Shown here in pieces: positions 44,593 to 54,157 of a DNA stretch of 64,000 bases; the stretch's first letter is position 1; each line of letters starts with the position of its first letter. Position numbers and translations under genes: made by a program. The notes under the pieces are model-generated. The model ran no database searches and had not been told where the DNA came from. It was given only the letters and a program-made list of their open reading frames with translations. The stretch is from Motiliproteus sp036964625 (GTDB lineage: Bacteria; Pseudomonadota; Gammaproteobacteria; Pseudomonadales; Balneatricaceae): assembly GCA_036964625.1 (NCBI GenBank), contig JBALTG010000004.1, positions 1-64,000 of the forward strand. The letters run 5' to 3'.

Positions 44593-45171
44593 TCACGGAG
44601 TCTCAACACCCTGGCGTTGCAGTAGTTCGATCAGGCGAATCAGAGGTAGCCCCACTAGCGTGTTGGGGTCGTCGCCTTCAAGCTTCTTGAATAGGCTGAT
44701 GCCAAGGCCTTCCGCTTTGAAGCTGCCTGCGCATTGGTAGGGTTGTTCGCGGCGCAGGTAACGTTCGATCTGAGCATCGCTAAGTGTCCTGAAGTGGACC
44801 CTAAAAGGATCGCAGAGGACATCAGAGCTTCCTGTGGCGCTGTTGTGCAGGCACAGACCGGTATAGAAGGTGATTGTTTGGCCGCTGGATGCGCGCAGCT
44901 GCGTGGTTGCACGATCGTGGCTCAGGGGTTTGCCGATGATGCTGTTGTTGAGGACCGCGACCTGATCTGAGCCGATGATCAGTGCATTAGGGTGGTCGCA
45001 GGCTACCGCTTCGGCTTTTGCCCGGGCAAGGCGTTGTACCAACGCTTCGGCAGTCTCTCCAGTGGCGGCTGTTTCGTCTATGTTGGGTGCTTGGCAGATA
45101 AAAGCTAGCTGCAGTTTTTCCAGCAGAGCTTTTCTGAAGCTTGAGGTTGAAGCGAGTACCAGTTGCGGCAT
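44593..45171 (-). CDS. Maf-like nucleotide pyrophosphatase (YceF type)
   Basis: A 192-residue protein with the Maf signature LVLASTSSFRKALLEKL, the GSDQVA block, and SFKAEGLGISLFKKLEGDD near the C-terminus, the pattern of the m7GTP pyrophosphatase subgroup. It hydrolyses modified nucleotides. Its minus-strand position between sppA and yceD is the classical gammaproteobacterial order; it and yceD diverge. Confidence 0.93.
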   Translation of the reverse strand: MPQLVLASTSSFRKALLEKLQLAFICQAPNIDETAATGETAEALVQRLARAKAEAVACDHPNALIIGSDQVAVLNNSIIGKPLSHDRATTQLRASSGQTITFYTGLCLHNSATGSSDVLCDPFRVHFRTLSDAQIERYLRREQPYQCAGSFKAEGLGISLFKKLEGDDPNTLVGLPLIRLIELLQRQGVETP

Positions 45172-45275
45172 GTCTGTTGTCCTGATTTGGGTTGCGGGTC
45201 CAAAGTGATTGTATCGTAATTTTTTATTGAGGATCCCTTTACACTAACGGCCTAGATCCCTATTATGTCGCGCTT

Positions 45276-45794
45276 ATGTTGAAGCCCTCATTACCGATCA
45301 CAATCGATTCACGCCAAGCTGCCGATCAGGGAAGGATTCTTGGCGGCGATATAATGCTGCTAAAGTTGGAGCGATTGAGTGGTTATCTCGTCGATAGTGA
45401 TGGGGCTGTCAATGTTAGTATGACTTTCGGCGTCGATGAAGAGCGGATTCGTTATGTCAAAGGCTGTGCTAGTGCGACTGTGAGAATGCTTTGTCAGCGT
45501 TGTCTGGAACCAGTCACGCTTGAGCTTGAAGCCGAGATCAATCTGGGTATCGTCGCTGATGATGAAGCCGCCAAGCAGCTTCCTCGTTACTACGACCCCT
45601 ATATTGTCAATGAGCCTAGGCAGGATGTTTACCAGCTTATCGAAGAAGAGCTGATATTGACATTGCCGCTGATAGCTCAGCATCAGGATTGTGTCGTTAA
45701 GACGGAGTACGGTGAAGCAGCTGAACCGTCTGGTGACAACGATAGGAAAAACCCTTTTAACGTACTGGCCCAATTTAAGGCCAATAAACATTAG
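45276..45794 (+). CDS. yceD: YceD family protein (DUF177), 23S rRNA accumulation
   Basis: A 172-residue protein with the DUF177 pattern: a basic-acidic N-terminal half, CQRCLEPVTLELEAEI, and a C-terminal IEEELILTLPLIAQH followed by a cysteine. YceD is needed for normal 23S rRNA levels and is regularly next to rpmF. rpmF starts 18 bases later. Confidence 0.92.
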   Translation: MLKPSLPITIDSRQAADQGRILGGDIMLLKLERLSGYLVDSDGAVNVSMTFGVDEERIRYVKGCASATVRMLCQRCLEPVTLELEAEINLGIVADDEAAKQLPRYYDPYIVNEPRQDVYQLIEEELILTLPLIAQHQDCVVKTEYGEAAEPSGDNDRKNPFNVLAQFKANKH

Positions 45795-45812
45795 TTCAGG
45801 AGCTGCGTAGTC

Positions 45813-45992
45813 ATGGCTGTTCAGAAGAGTAAAGTTACCCGTTCGCGCCGTGGTCAGCGTCGTTCACACGATGCATTGGCTGCACCCACTCTGTCTCAAG
45901 ATAGTACTACTGGTGAAGTGCATCGTCGTCATCATGTGACCGACGATGGTTTCTACCGTGGTCGCCAGGTTATCGCTAAAGACGCTGAGTAA
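45813..45992 (+). CDS. rpmF: Large ribosomal subunit protein bL32
   Basis: A 59-residue basic protein reading MAVQKSKVTRSRRGQRRSHD and ending HVTDDGFYRGRQVIAKDAE. This is the gammaproteobacterial, cysteine-free form of bL32. GTTCAGGAGCTG supplies the ribosome site. Its stop is two bases from the plsX start, so the two are coupled. Confidence 0.98.
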   Translation: MAVQKSKVTRSRRGQRRSHDALAAPTLSQDSTTGEVHRRHHVTDDGFYRGRQVIAKDAE

Positions 45993-45994
45993 CC

Positions 45995-46999
45995 TTGGTC
46001 ACTCGCTGCACCCTTGCAGTTGATGTGATGAGCGGGGATCTCGGTCCCCGCATAGCAGTTCCTGCCGTACTCGATTTTTCTCTTTCCCATCCTGATACCC
46101 AAGTGATTCTTGTGGGCGACCCTGTCCAGATTAGATCATTGCTGCCCGAACGGTATTCTGACCAGCTTTGCATAGAGGCGGCTCAGTCCGTCGTTACTAT
46201 GGCAGACCAGCCCTCATTTGCGTTGCGTAAGCGCAAAGACTCGTCGATGTATCGTGCCGTGAAGCTGGTAGCCGAAGGGCGTGCCGATGCCTGTGTGTGT
46301 GCGGGAAATACCGGTGCGCTAATGGCGATGGGGCGTTATCTGTTGCGCATGCATCCGGGTATAGATCGCCCAGCTCTCGCAACGGCAATTCCTACCCGGC
46401 TCGGGCATTGTTATATGTTGGATCTGGGGGCCAATGTGGATTGTAGTGCCGGCCATCTGTTTCAATTCGCACTGATGGGGTCTGCTTTAGCAGAGGCTTT
46501 GGATGGCATGGAGGCACCTCGCATTGCGTTGCTTAATGTAGGTGCAGAGGAGGTCAAAGGTAACGAGCAGGTTAAGCTGGCGTCGAGGTTGCTGCAAGAG
46601 CATGGTGCGCTGAACTATATCGGTTATATCGAGGGTGATGATATCTATACCGGTAAGGCGGACGTGGTGGTATGTGATGGTTTTGTTGGTAATGTCGCGT
46701 TAAAAAGTAGCGAGGGGTTGGCGCGCTTTATTGCTCAGCAGTTGCGGCAGTCTTTGAGTGGGACTTGGTATCGAAGGTTTGTCGGGATGTTGGCTATGCC
46801 GATCTTGAGTCAGCTTAAGCAGCAGTTAGACCCCTCGCGTCTTAATGGGGCTAGCTTGCTGGGTCTGCAGGGGATTGTGGTCAAGAGTCATGGCTCGGCA
46901 ACCCGAGAGTGTTTTGTTCACGCCATTGTGCAGGCGCAGGCGGAGGTTCGGCGCGATGTGCCGGGGCTGATCAACAGCAGGCTTGGCCAGATTATATGA
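45995..46999 (+). CDS. plsX: Phosphate acyltransferase PlsX
   Basis: A 334-residue protein. Conserved blocks are ACVCAGNTGALMAMGRYLL, MLDLGANVDCSAGHLFQFA, ALLNVGAEEVKGNEQ, VVVCDGFVGNVALKSSEG and GLQGIVVKSHGSA. PlsX converts acyl-ACP to acyl-phosphate for PlsY. It starts at TTG 45995, the only start that keeps the N-terminal strand. The usual MGGD near the start reads MSGD here, a small departure. Confidence 0.95.
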   Translation: MVTRCTLAVDVMSGDLGPRIAVPAVLDFSLSHPDTQVILVGDPVQIRSLLPERYSDQLCIEAAQSVVTMADQPSFALRKRKDSSMYRAVKLVAEGRADACVCAGNTGALMAMGRYLLRMHPGIDRPALATAIPTRLGHCYMLDLGANVDCSAGHLFQFALMGSALAEALDGMEAPRIALLNVGAEEVKGNEQVKLASRLLQEHGALNYIGYIEGDDIYTGKADVVVCDGFVGNVALKSSEGLARFIAQQLRQSLSGTWYRRFVGMLAMPILSQLKQQLDPSRLNGASLLGLQGIVVKSHGSATRECFVHAIVQAQAEVRRDVPGLINSRLGQII

Positions 47000-47116
47000 C
47001 CACCCGGGTTTTGATTTAGGGCTGGGCAGGTGTCTTGGTGGGTCTGATTGAGTAAGATGGGTCTGCCGTTTGTGCAAGTGTTTGTCTTGCCGTTTTGTAT
47101 ATATTAAGAGGATTTC

Positions 47117-48049
47117 ATGAATCAAACTCTAGCTTTCGTCTTTCCGGGTCAGGGCTCGCAACAGCTGGCGATGCTGTCTGAACTGGCTCAGCAGTATCCC
47201 TTGATCGAGCAGACTTTTTCTGAGGCAAGTGCGGTTCTGGGTTATGATCTCTGGTCTTTGACTCAGAGTGGGCCAGAGGCAGAGCTCAATAGTACCGATA
47301 AAACACAGCCCGCTTTGTTGGTAGCAGGTGTGGCTATCTGGCGCTTGTGGCAGCAGCAGGGCGGGGAGCAGCCGGGTCTGCTGGCGGGCCATAGTCTGGG
47401 CGAGTATACCGCGCTGGTCTGTTCGGGGGCGATGTCGCTGGCGGATGGTGTGGCGCTGGTCGAAAAGCGTGGGCGGTTTATGCAGGCTGCGGTGCCGGCG
47501 GGTGTTGGTGCGATGGCGGCGATATTGGGCTTGGATGATGCGCTGATTGAGCAGGCGTGTGCTGATGCTGCCCAGGGCGCAGTGGTCTCCGCGGTCAACT
47601 ATAATTCGCCGGGTCAGGTGGTTATCGCCGGAAATGCAGCGGCGGTCGCCCGGGCAATTGTGCTCTGTAAGGAGGCTGGGGCTAAGCGGGCGGTCGAGTT
47701 GCCGGTCAGTGTACCGTCGCATTGTGCGCTTATGCTGCCCGCTGCGGCTCAGTTGGCGGCTGAGCTTGAATTGATCGAATTGCAGATGCCGCAAATTCCG
47801 GTGATTCAGAATGTGAATGCCCGAGTTGCTGTTTCGGTTGATGAGATTAAACAGAATTTGGTTGCTCAGCTTCATAGTCCGGTGCTTTGGGCTGATTCGG
47901 TGCGGGCTATGGCGGAGCAGGGGGTAGAGACGCTGATTGAGTGCGGCCCAGGGAAGGTGCTATCGGGGTTGAATAAGCGTATTCAGCGCAGTCTGTCGGT
48001 TGCGGCGATTAATAATTTGGCCGGGTTGGATGTGGCCCTGGGGCGCTAA
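47117..48049 (+). CDS. fabD: Malonyl-CoA--ACP transacylase
   Basis: A 310-residue protein with FPGQGSQ at the start, the nucleophile in GHSLGEYTAL, the SVPSHCALM histidine and the C-terminal ECGPGKVLSGL. FabD loads malonyl onto ACP. AAGAGG lies before the ATG. It starts 117 bases after plsX. Confidence 0.98.
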   Translation: MNQTLAFVFPGQGSQQLAMLSELAQQYPLIEQTFSEASAVLGYDLWSLTQSGPEAELNSTDKTQPALLVAGVAIWRLWQQQGGEQPGLLAGHSLGEYTALVCSGAMSLADGVALVEKRGRFMQAAVPAGVGAMAAILGLDDALIEQACADAAQGAVVSAVNYNSPGQVVIAGNAAAVARAIVLCKEAGAKRAVELPVSVPSHCALMLPAAAQLAAELELIELQMPQIPVIQNVNARVAVSVDEIKQNLVAQLHSPVLWADSVRAMAEQGVETLIECGPGKVLSGLNKRIQRSLSVAAINNLAGLDVALGR

Positions 48050-48082
48050 GGGCCCCTGCAGAGTTAAAAAGCGGAGCGTAAA

Positions 48083-48826
48083 ATGAGTATTGAAGGAAAG
48101 GTTGCGTTGGTGACCGGGGCAACTCGCGGGATTGGTAAGGCTATTTCGTTGGAGCTGGGTCGCCAGGGGGCGGTGGTGGTTGGGACGGCAACGAGCGAGG
48201 GGGGGGCTCAGGCGATTACTCAGCACCTTGCTGAAGCAGGTATTGCTGGCAAAGGTATGGTGCTGGACGTGGCATCACAAGAGTCTGTGGATGCTGTGCT
48301 AGCTGCTGTTCAGGCTGATTTTGGCGCGATAACTATTCTGGTTAATAATGCTGGCATTACCCGTGACAATATCCTTATGCGGATGAAGGCTGATGAGTGG
48401 AATGCGGTGCTTAATACCAATCTAACCTCTATCTATCGGGTCGCTAAGGGGTGTTTGCGCGGCATGACTAAGGCGCGCTGGGGGCGGATCATCAATGTCA
48501 GTTCTGTGGTTGCTTCTATGGGTAATGGTGGTCAGTGTAACTATGCAGCGGCTAAGGCGGGTGTCGAAGGTTTCAGTCGGGCATTGGCTAGAGAGGTCGC
48601 TTCGCGTAACATTACCGTCAATTCGGTGGCTCCGGGTTTTATCGATACCGATATGACCAGTGGGTTGGCAGAAGAGCACAAAGAGAAACTCAAAAGCCAG
48701 ATTCCGTTAAATCGACTTGGGGCGCCCGAAGAGGTTGCTGCAGTTGTTGGGTTTTTGGCCAGTGAGGCCGGAGGATATGTCACCGGCGATACTATTCACG
48801 TCAATGGCGGCATGTACATGGCATAA
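48083..48826 (+). CDS. fabG: 3-oxoacyl-ACP reductase
   Basis: A 247-residue short-chain dehydrogenase with the NADP motif TGATRGIGKAI, NNAG, the catalytic Ser, and Tyr-x3-Lys in CNYAAAKAGVEG, and the C-terminal TGDTIHVNGGMYMA. It reduces 3-oxoacyl-ACP. A terminator overlaps its stop. Confidence 0.98.
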   Translation: MSIEGKVALVTGATRGIGKAISLELGRQGAVVVGTATSEGGAQAITQHLAEAGIAGKGMVLDVASQESVDAVLAAVQADFGAITILVNNAGITRDNILMRMKADEWNAVLNTNLTSIYRVAKGCLRGMTKARWGRIINVSSVVASMGNGGQCNYAAAKAGVEGFSRALAREVASRNITVNSVAPGFIDTDMTSGLAEEHKEKLKSQIPLNRLGAPEEVAAVVGFLASEAGGYVTGDTIHVNGGMYMA

Positions 48827-48850
48827 TTCCTTTTGAGGAATTGTTTTTTT
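48824..48850 (+). terminator. Intrinsic terminator after fabG
   Basis: AATTCC and GGAATT flank a six-base loop, followed by G and seven T. It starts at the fabG stop codon, implying acpP is largely transcribed from its own promoter in the 135-base gap. Confidence 0.75.
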
Positions 48851-48985
48851 GCCGAATATGTTGATAATGTCCCCATCATCTAGCCTATGGGCAGAGGTGT
48901 GACCAATTTAACTCGGTAATGTTGAAAGGCAAGAAATGTCTTGCAACATTGCTGAATGAGTCGTTCATAACAAGCAGGAAAAATT

Positions 48986-49219
48986 ATGAGTACTATTGAA
49001 GAGCGCGTAAAAAAGATTGTTGCTGAGCAGTTGGGCGTAAAAGAAGAAGAAGTTACCAACGATGCCTCATTTGTTGAAGATCTAGGCGCTGACTCTCTCG
49101 ACACCGTTGAGCTTGTTATGGCTCTGGAAGAGGAATTCGAAACTGAAATTCCTGATGAAGAAGCCGAGAAGATCACTACGGTTAAACTGGCAATCGCTTA
49201 CGTTGAATCTAACCAGTAA
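48986..49219 (+). CDS. acpP: Acyl carrier protein
   Basis: A 77-residue acidic protein with the phosphopantetheine serine in GADSLDTVELVMALEEEF. It carries acyl chains through fatty-acid synthesis. A strong ribosome site (AGCAGGAAAA) precedes the start, and its codons look more optimised than its neighbours'. Confidence 0.99.
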   Translation: MSTIEERVKKIVAEQLGVKEEEVTNDASFVEDLGADSLDTVELVMALEEEFETEIPDEEAEKITTVKLAIAYVESNQ

Positions 49220-49235
49220 TTAGGTTTTAAGCTGT

Positions 49236-49276
49236 TCCGGAAAGCCGCTGCTATGGATTCATAGAGCGGCTTTTTA
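49236..49276 (+). terminator. Hairpin and T-run between acpP and fabF
   Basis: AAAGCCGCT pairs with AGCGGCTTT around a loop, followed by a short T-run. It lies 15 bases after acpP and may set a high acpP to fabF ratio. Confidence 0.8.
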
Positions 49277-49309
49277 TTTGCCTATAAAAAATAGTTGATG
49301 GAGGTTGCG

Positions 49310-50551
49310 ATGTCTCGGAGAAGAGTCGTTGTTACCGGCATGGGGTTGTTGACTCCGGTTGGGAACACGGTCAAAGAGACGTGGGGGAATATCGTTAACG
49401 GTAACAGCGGTATTGGTCCTATCGAGCACTTTGATGTGTCGCCTTACAGCACGACCTTTGGTGGTTCGATCAAGGGCTTTAATGCTGCTGATTATATGGA
49501 CCCTAAAGATGCCCGCAAAATGGATTTTTTCATCCAGTATGGGATGGCGGCAGGTGTTCAGGCGATAGAAGATTCCGGTTTGGTCGTTACCGAAGCCAAT
49601 GCGGATCGGATCGGCGTGGCGGTGGGTTCTGGTATTGGTGGCTTGCCTCTGATCGAAAAGAATCACAAGATACTCGAAGCGGGTGGACCACGTAAAATTT
49701 CTCCCTTCTTTGTCCCGGGCAGTATCATCAATATGATCGCCGGAAATCTGTCGATCCGCTATGGCTTCAAAGGCCCCAATATTGCCATCGTTACTGCCTG
49801 TACCACGGGGACCCATAATATTGGCTCTGCTGCTCGTATGATTGCTTATGGCGATGCAGATGTGATGATCGCCGGTGGTGCCGAGATGGCTACAACGCCC
49901 TTAGGTTTGGGCGGGTTTGCTGCGGCCAGGGCGCTTTCAAAGCGCAACGATGATCCCCAGGCGGCAAGTCGTCCCTGGGATCGAGACCGGGACGGATTCG
50001 TACTTAGTGATGGTGCTGGAATTATGGTGCTTGAGGAGTACGAGCATGCAAAAAGCCGTGGCGCGCAGATCTATGCTGAGCTTGTCGGGTTTGGTATGAG
50101 TGGTGATGCCCATCACATGACATTGCCCCCGGCGGATGGCAGCGGGGCTGCGGCATCAATGGCGAATGCGATCAAAGACAGTGGTCTTAATCCGGATCAG
50201 GTCGATTATATAAACGCGCATGGCACCTCGACCCCTGCGGGTGATATTGCAGAATCCAATGCGGCTAAGAAGGTGCTGGGGCATAGCGCGTCCAGGGTTC
50301 GGATGAGCTCTACCAAGTCGATGATCGGGCATCTATTGGGGGCTGCGGGTGCGGTTGAGGCGATCTTCTCGGTGTTGGCGATCCGCGATCAGGTCGCACC
50401 GCCGACGATCAACCTGGATAATCCTTCAGAGGGCTGCGATCTTAACTATGTAGCGCACACGGCCCAAGAAGCGAGCATAGACGTTGCGATATCCAACTCG
50501 TTTGGGTTTGGCGGAACCAACGGTACGTTGGTGTTCAAACGTATCTCCTGA
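49310..50551 (+). CDS. fabF: 3-oxoacyl-ACP synthase II
   Basis: A 413-residue ketosynthase. Catalytic Cys in IVTACTTGTHNIG and both histidines (INAHGTSTPAGD; STKSMIGHLLGAAGAVE) are present, plus the C-terminal NSFGFGGTNGTLVF. It elongates acyl-ACP and contributes to membrane-fluidity control. GGAGG lies five bases before ATG 49310; ATG 49298 is also in frame but lies before that ribosome site. Confidence 0.98.
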   Translation: MSRRRVVVTGMGLLTPVGNTVKETWGNIVNGNSGIGPIEHFDVSPYSTTFGGSIKGFNAADYMDPKDARKMDFFIQYGMAAGVQAIEDSGLVVTEANADRIGVAVGSGIGGLPLIEKNHKILEAGGPRKISPFFVPGSIINMIAGNLSIRYGFKGPNIAIVTACTTGTHNIGSAARMIAYGDADVMIAGGAEMATTPLGLGGFAAARALSKRNDDPQAASRPWDRDRDGFVLSDGAGIMVLEEYEHAKSRGAQIYAELVGFGMSGDAHHMTLPPADGSGAAASMANAIKDSGLNPDQVDYINAHGTSTPAGDIAESNAAKKVLGHSASRVRMSSTKSMIGHLLGAAGAVEAIFSVLAIRDQVAPPTINLDNPSEGCDLNYVAHTAQEASIDVAISNSFGFGGTNGTLVFKRIS

Positions 50552-50585
50552 GGTATGCGGGCTTGCTGTCAGCCCGTTCTTGATC

Positions 50586-51419
50586 ATGATGAATAATACC
50601 CTGGTCAACGGCCACCCTAGCGCTCATGTCAGCCTGTTTGATCGTGGCCTGAGCTACGGAGACGGTCTGTTTGAAACGCTTCGTGTCGAGGTGGAAAGGC
50701 CGTTGCTGCTGCAGCGTCATATTGATCGTCTGTGTACGGGTATGAATCGGCTGAAAATACCCTTTAATCAAATGTTTATTGACGTTTTGCGGGCTGAGAT
50801 CGAGCAGCTTTGCAAAGGTCGGAAACAGGTTTTTCTGAAACTGATTATCACCCGAGGAGCGGGCGGTCGGGGTTATCGAGCGGCTGAAGATTTAGAGCCC
50901 AATCGAATTCTGATGGTTGCTGCTGCAGCGGATTACCCGCAGCGGTGGTACCAGCAAGGCTGTGAGCTCTATCTGTGCCGAACAAGGTTGGGGCTCAATC
51001 CGCTGTTGGCGGGGATTAAGCATTTGAACCGACTGGAGCAGGTGCTGGCCAGGAGCGAGTGGCAGGACCAGTATCCCGAAGGCTTGGTTTGTGATATCGA
51101 GGATCGTTTGATCGAGGGAACGATGAGTAACCTATTTCTGATCCGAGGGCAGCAGCTGCTGACGCCTCTGCTCAATCAGTGCGGTGTTGCGGGGGTCGTG
51201 CGTTCGGTGATCATCGACTCGGCACCGCGTCATGCGGTCGAAGTGGTCCAGCGAGCGCTGAGCGTTGAGGACCTGTTTCAGGCTGATGGCGTGTTTATAA
51301 CCAACACCGGGTTTGGCGTATTGCCGGTGCGTGGTTGTGATGGACGTACTATTCCGCTATCCCCGATGATTCAAGCTGCCAGCCAGTGGTTGGCCGAGGC
51401 ACGACGATGCGAGTCCTGA
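50586..51419 (+). CDS. pabC: Aminodeoxychorismate lyase
   Basis: A 277-residue PLP enzyme of fold IV. It has SLFDRGLSYGDGLFETLRVE at the start, the PLP lysine in GIKHLNRLEQVLARSEW and EGTMSNLFLI. It makes p-aminobenzoate from aminodeoxychorismate for folate. ATG 50586 fits the family start; the frame is open further upstream inside fabF. mltG overlaps its end by 13 bases. Confidence 0.94.
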   Translation: MMNNTLVNGHPSAHVSLFDRGLSYGDGLFETLRVEVERPLLLQRHIDRLCTGMNRLKIPFNQMFIDVLRAEIEQLCKGRKQVFLKLIITRGAGGRGYRAAEDLEPNRILMVAAAADYPQRWYQQGCELYLCRTRLGLNPLLAGIKHLNRLEQVLARSEWQDQYPEGLVCDIEDRLIEGTMSNLFLIRGQQLLTPLLNQCGVAGVVRSVIIDSAPRHAVEVVQRALSVEDLFQADGVFITNTGFGVLPVRGCDGRTIPLSPMIQAASQWLAEARRCES

Positions 51420-52480
51420 AATATCTGCTGCTCGGCGCGTTGTTGATTGGACTCATGGTGGCTATTGCTGCCTATGTCGGGCAGTCCCGGGTGACAACGC
51501 TGGTACAGCAGCCTCTGCTGTTGAGCGAGCCGCAACAACTTTCAATCAAGCCAGGAACCAGTTTTCGCGCGGTGATCGAGCAGCTGGTCGAGCGCGGCAT
51601 CATCGATCAGCCACTATTGCTGCGCTTCTACGCCCGTCAGCATAACCTGGCCCAGCGAATCCAGGCGGGCGAATATTGGTTAGAGCCGGGGTTGAGCCAT
51701 GCTGCCTTGTTGCAGATGCTGGTACAGGGGCGAGTTCGTTCATATCGGGTTACACTGGTTGAGGGGCAGACGGTGCAAGAGCTGGTTGCGGCGCTCCAGG
51801 CACACCCGCAGATTGTTGCCACGCTGGAGCGGTCTGATCCTGAAGCTATCGCTCAGGTGCTGGGCATTGCCGGGTCTGCTGAGGGCTGGGTCTACCCTGA
51901 CACCTATCAGTTCACCCGTGGAACAACGGATCAACAGATTCTTCAACGTGCGTACCAACGGATGCAGCAGTTGCTCGAACAGGAGTGGGCTACAAGGGCC
52001 GCGGAGCTGCCGCTCGACAGCGCTTATGAAGCGTTGATTCTGGCATCAATTGTCGAAAAGGAAACCGGGGTTGCGTTTGAGCGGCCAGCCATAGCCGGGG
52101 TTTTTATCCGCAGATTGCAAAAAGGGATGCGTTTGCAGACCGATCCTACGGTGATCTATGGGATGGGCGAGCGCTACCAGGGTAACATCCGACGCGCTGA
52201 TTTGAACCGAAAAACGCCTTATAATACCTATAGAATCGATGGGTTGCCGCCGACGCCAATTGCCAGTCCCGGCCGCGCTGCGATCCATGCCGCGCTTAAT
52301 CCCGAGGCGGGGGATAGTCTGTTTTTTGTCGCCAAAGGGGATGGCAGTCATCAGTTTTCAGCAACCCTGGGCGAGCATAATCGCGCGGTGACTCGGTTTC
52401 AGCGTCATAAGCGGCGTCAGAATTACCGCTCCTCTCCTGCGCCACAGGCCGCCTCCTCTCCTCGTAAGAGTGAACATTGA
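51407..52480 (+). CDS. mltG: Endolytic transglycosylase MltG
   Basis: A 357-residue YceG-like protein with one N-terminal membrane helix (LLLGALLIGLMVAIAAYVG). It has a LysM-like segment ending VTLVEGQTVQELVA, and the catalytic region with LILASIVEKETGV (Glu) and YRIDGLPPTPIASPG. It cleaves nascent glycan strands and sets their length. It overlaps pabC and, by one base, tmk. Confidence 0.95.
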   Translation: MRVLKYLLLGALLIGLMVAIAAYVGQSRVTTLVQQPLLLSEPQQLSIKPGTSFRAVIEQLVERGIIDQPLLLRFYARQHNLAQRIQAGEYWLEPGLSHAALLQMLVQGRVRSYRVTLVEGQTVQELVAALQAHPQIVATLERSDPEAIAQVLGIAGSAEGWVYPDTYQFTRGTTDQQILQRAYQRMQQLLEQEWATRAAELPLDSAYEALILASIVEKETGVAFERPAIAGVFIRRLQKGMRLQTDPTVIYGMGERYQGNIRRADLNRKTPYNTYRIDGLPPTPIASPGRAAIHAALNPEAGDSLFFVAKGDGSHQFSATLGEHNRAVTRFQRHKRRQNYRSSPAPQAASSPRKSEH

Positions 52481-53115
52481 TGTCAGCTAAAGGAAGGTTC
52501 ATCACCGTCGAAGGCGGCGAAGGGGTTGGTAAAAGTACCAATATAGAGCATCTGCGCACGCTGCTGCGGGCGCAGCAGATAGGATTCGTCGAAACGCGAG
52601 AGCCGGGCGGCACGCCGCTGGCCGAAGAGATCCGCGCCCTGCTGCTGGTTGAACGCGATGAGTCGGTCAGCAGTGATTGCGAGTTGCTGCTGATGTTCGC
52701 TGCTCGTGCTCAGCATCTGGCGCAGCTGATTAACCCCGCGCTGGAGAGGGGGGATTGGGTGCTGTGCGATCGTTTTACCGACGCGACCTTTGCTTATCAG
52801 GGTGGCGGGCGAAATCTTGACTGGGATAGAATCGCTCAGCTTGAGCGGTTGGTGCAGGGGGATCTTCGCCCTGATTTGACATTGTTACTCGATGTTCCGG
52901 TTGATATAGGCATGACGCGTGCGCGACAGCGTGGTGATCTGGACCGGTTTGAGCGAGAGCAACTCGATTTTTTTGAGCGGGTTCGCAGGGCCTATCTAGC
53001 GCGTGCTAAGGCCGACCCAGAACGATTTCGGATCATCGATGCTGCGCAGTCGCTGCAGCAGGTACAGCAACAGATCAGTCAGGTGATGGAGGTTTTTTTT
53101 AGCCATGGAAACTGA
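52480..53115 (+). CDS. tmk: Thymidylate kinase
   Basis: A 211-residue protein with P-loop EGGEGVGKSTN, TREPGGTPLAEEIR (DR[YFH]-type block later as LCDRFTDATFAYQGGGR) and the LID region TRARQRGDLDRFE. It makes dTDP from dTMP. The ATG overlaps the mltG TGA. holB starts 11 bases before its end. Confidence 0.97.
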   Translation: MSAKGRFITVEGGEGVGKSTNIEHLRTLLRAQQIGFVETREPGGTPLAEEIRALLLVERDESVSSDCELLLMFAARAQHLAQLINPALERGDWVLCDRFTDATFAYQGGGRNLDWDRIAQLERLVQGDLRPDLTLLLDVPVDIGMTRARQRGDLDRFEREQLDFFERVRRAYLARAKADPERFRIIDAAQSLQQVQQQISQVMEVFFSHGN

Positions 53116-54130
53116 CCCCGTCTCCCGGTTGCAGTCGGTGCTGCCCTGGCAGCATGACCTCTGGCAGCGTTTGACCGAGCAGCATCGGCAGCAGCGGTTG
53201 CCTCATGCGTTATTGCTCTGCGGCGAACCGGGGCTGGGCAAAGCGCAGTTTTCCAAGGCGCTGGGGCAGTACCTGCTTTGCCAGCAGCCACAGCAACGAG
53301 AGGGGTTATTACGCAGCTGCGGTCACTGTAAAGGCTGTATGCTTAACGCTCAAGGCAGTCATCCAGATCTGGTTGAGATTGTTCCGGAAGGGCGAGGCAA
53401 AGCAATCAAGGTTGATCAGATTCGCGAGCTGGTCTCAACCATTAGCCTTTCAGCTCAGCAGGGTGGCTACCGTGTGGTTGTGTTAGGCCCTGCTGAGGCG
53501 ATGAATATCAACGCGGCCAACGCCCTGTTAAAAGTGCTTGAAGAACCGGGTAGCCGGACCCTGTTCGCACTCTATAGTCATCTTCCAGGGCGAATCGTTG
53601 CAACCATTCGGAGTCGCTGTCAAGCGCAGCATCTGAGCCAGCCCGACCGGGCTCAGGCGATTGAGTGGCTAAATCAGCAGTCCGACGTTGAAGGTGATTT
53701 GGCTGAGATGCTGAATCTGGCCGGTGGCGCGCCATTAGCTGCGCTAGAGTTAGTCATGAATGGCAGTGCTGAACAGCGCAAAATTTTGTACCAAGCTTTG
53801 AAGTTGGTGATTAGCGGCGAGGGCAGCAGCAGCCAGGCCGCAGAAAAGTTGGTTAAAACGAGAGTGTTAGACTTGCTCGATTGGTGGTTGATCCTGGTTC
53901 AGGATCTGATTCGTTTTCAGGCGACGCAAGATCCGGCCTGTATTAACAGCTTAACAGCCAAAAAAATGATTATTGCGTTGAGTCAGCGCCTATCCGCGCA
54001 GCAGATGTTTGAATTCGCTGATAGAATACAGCAATATCGGCATTACCTGATGAGTCGTAATAATCCCAACGAGCGGTTGTTGCTCGAAGATCTGTTGATC
54101 GATTGGGGTAATTTATTCCGACCTAGATAA
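53105..54130 (+). CDS. holB: DNA polymerase III subunit delta'
   Basis: A 341-residue clamp-loader subunit. The modified P-loop GEPGLGKAQFSK is followed by the zinc module CGHCKGCMLNAQGSHPDL and the NAANALLKVLEEPGSRTLF block with the SRC motif (TIRSRCQAQ). It forms the clamp loader with delta and gamma/tau. It overlaps tmk by 11 bases. Confidence 0.96.
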   Translation: METDPVSRLQSVLPWQHDLWQRLTEQHRQQRLPHALLLCGEPGLGKAQFSKALGQYLLCQQPQQREGLLRSCGHCKGCMLNAQGSHPDLVEIVPEGRGKAIKVDQIRELVSTISLSAQQGGYRVVVLGPAEAMNINAANALLKVLEEPGSRTLFALYSHLPGRIVATIRSRCQAQHLSQPDRAQAIEWLNQQSDVEGDLAEMLNLAGGAPLAALELVMNGSAEQRKILYQALKLVISGEGSSSQAAEKLVKTRVLDLLDWWLILVQDLIRFQATQDPACINSLTAKKMIIALSQRLSAQQMFEFADRIQQYRHYLMSRNNPNERLLLEDLLIDWGNLFRPR

Positions 54131-54157
54131 CTTTTTAGCGACAGTAGAGAATTAGCG

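Noticed and set aside
47129..47875. 248-codon minus-strand open frame
   Set aside because: It is antisense to fabD, with an Arg/His-rich translation typical of a shadow frame.
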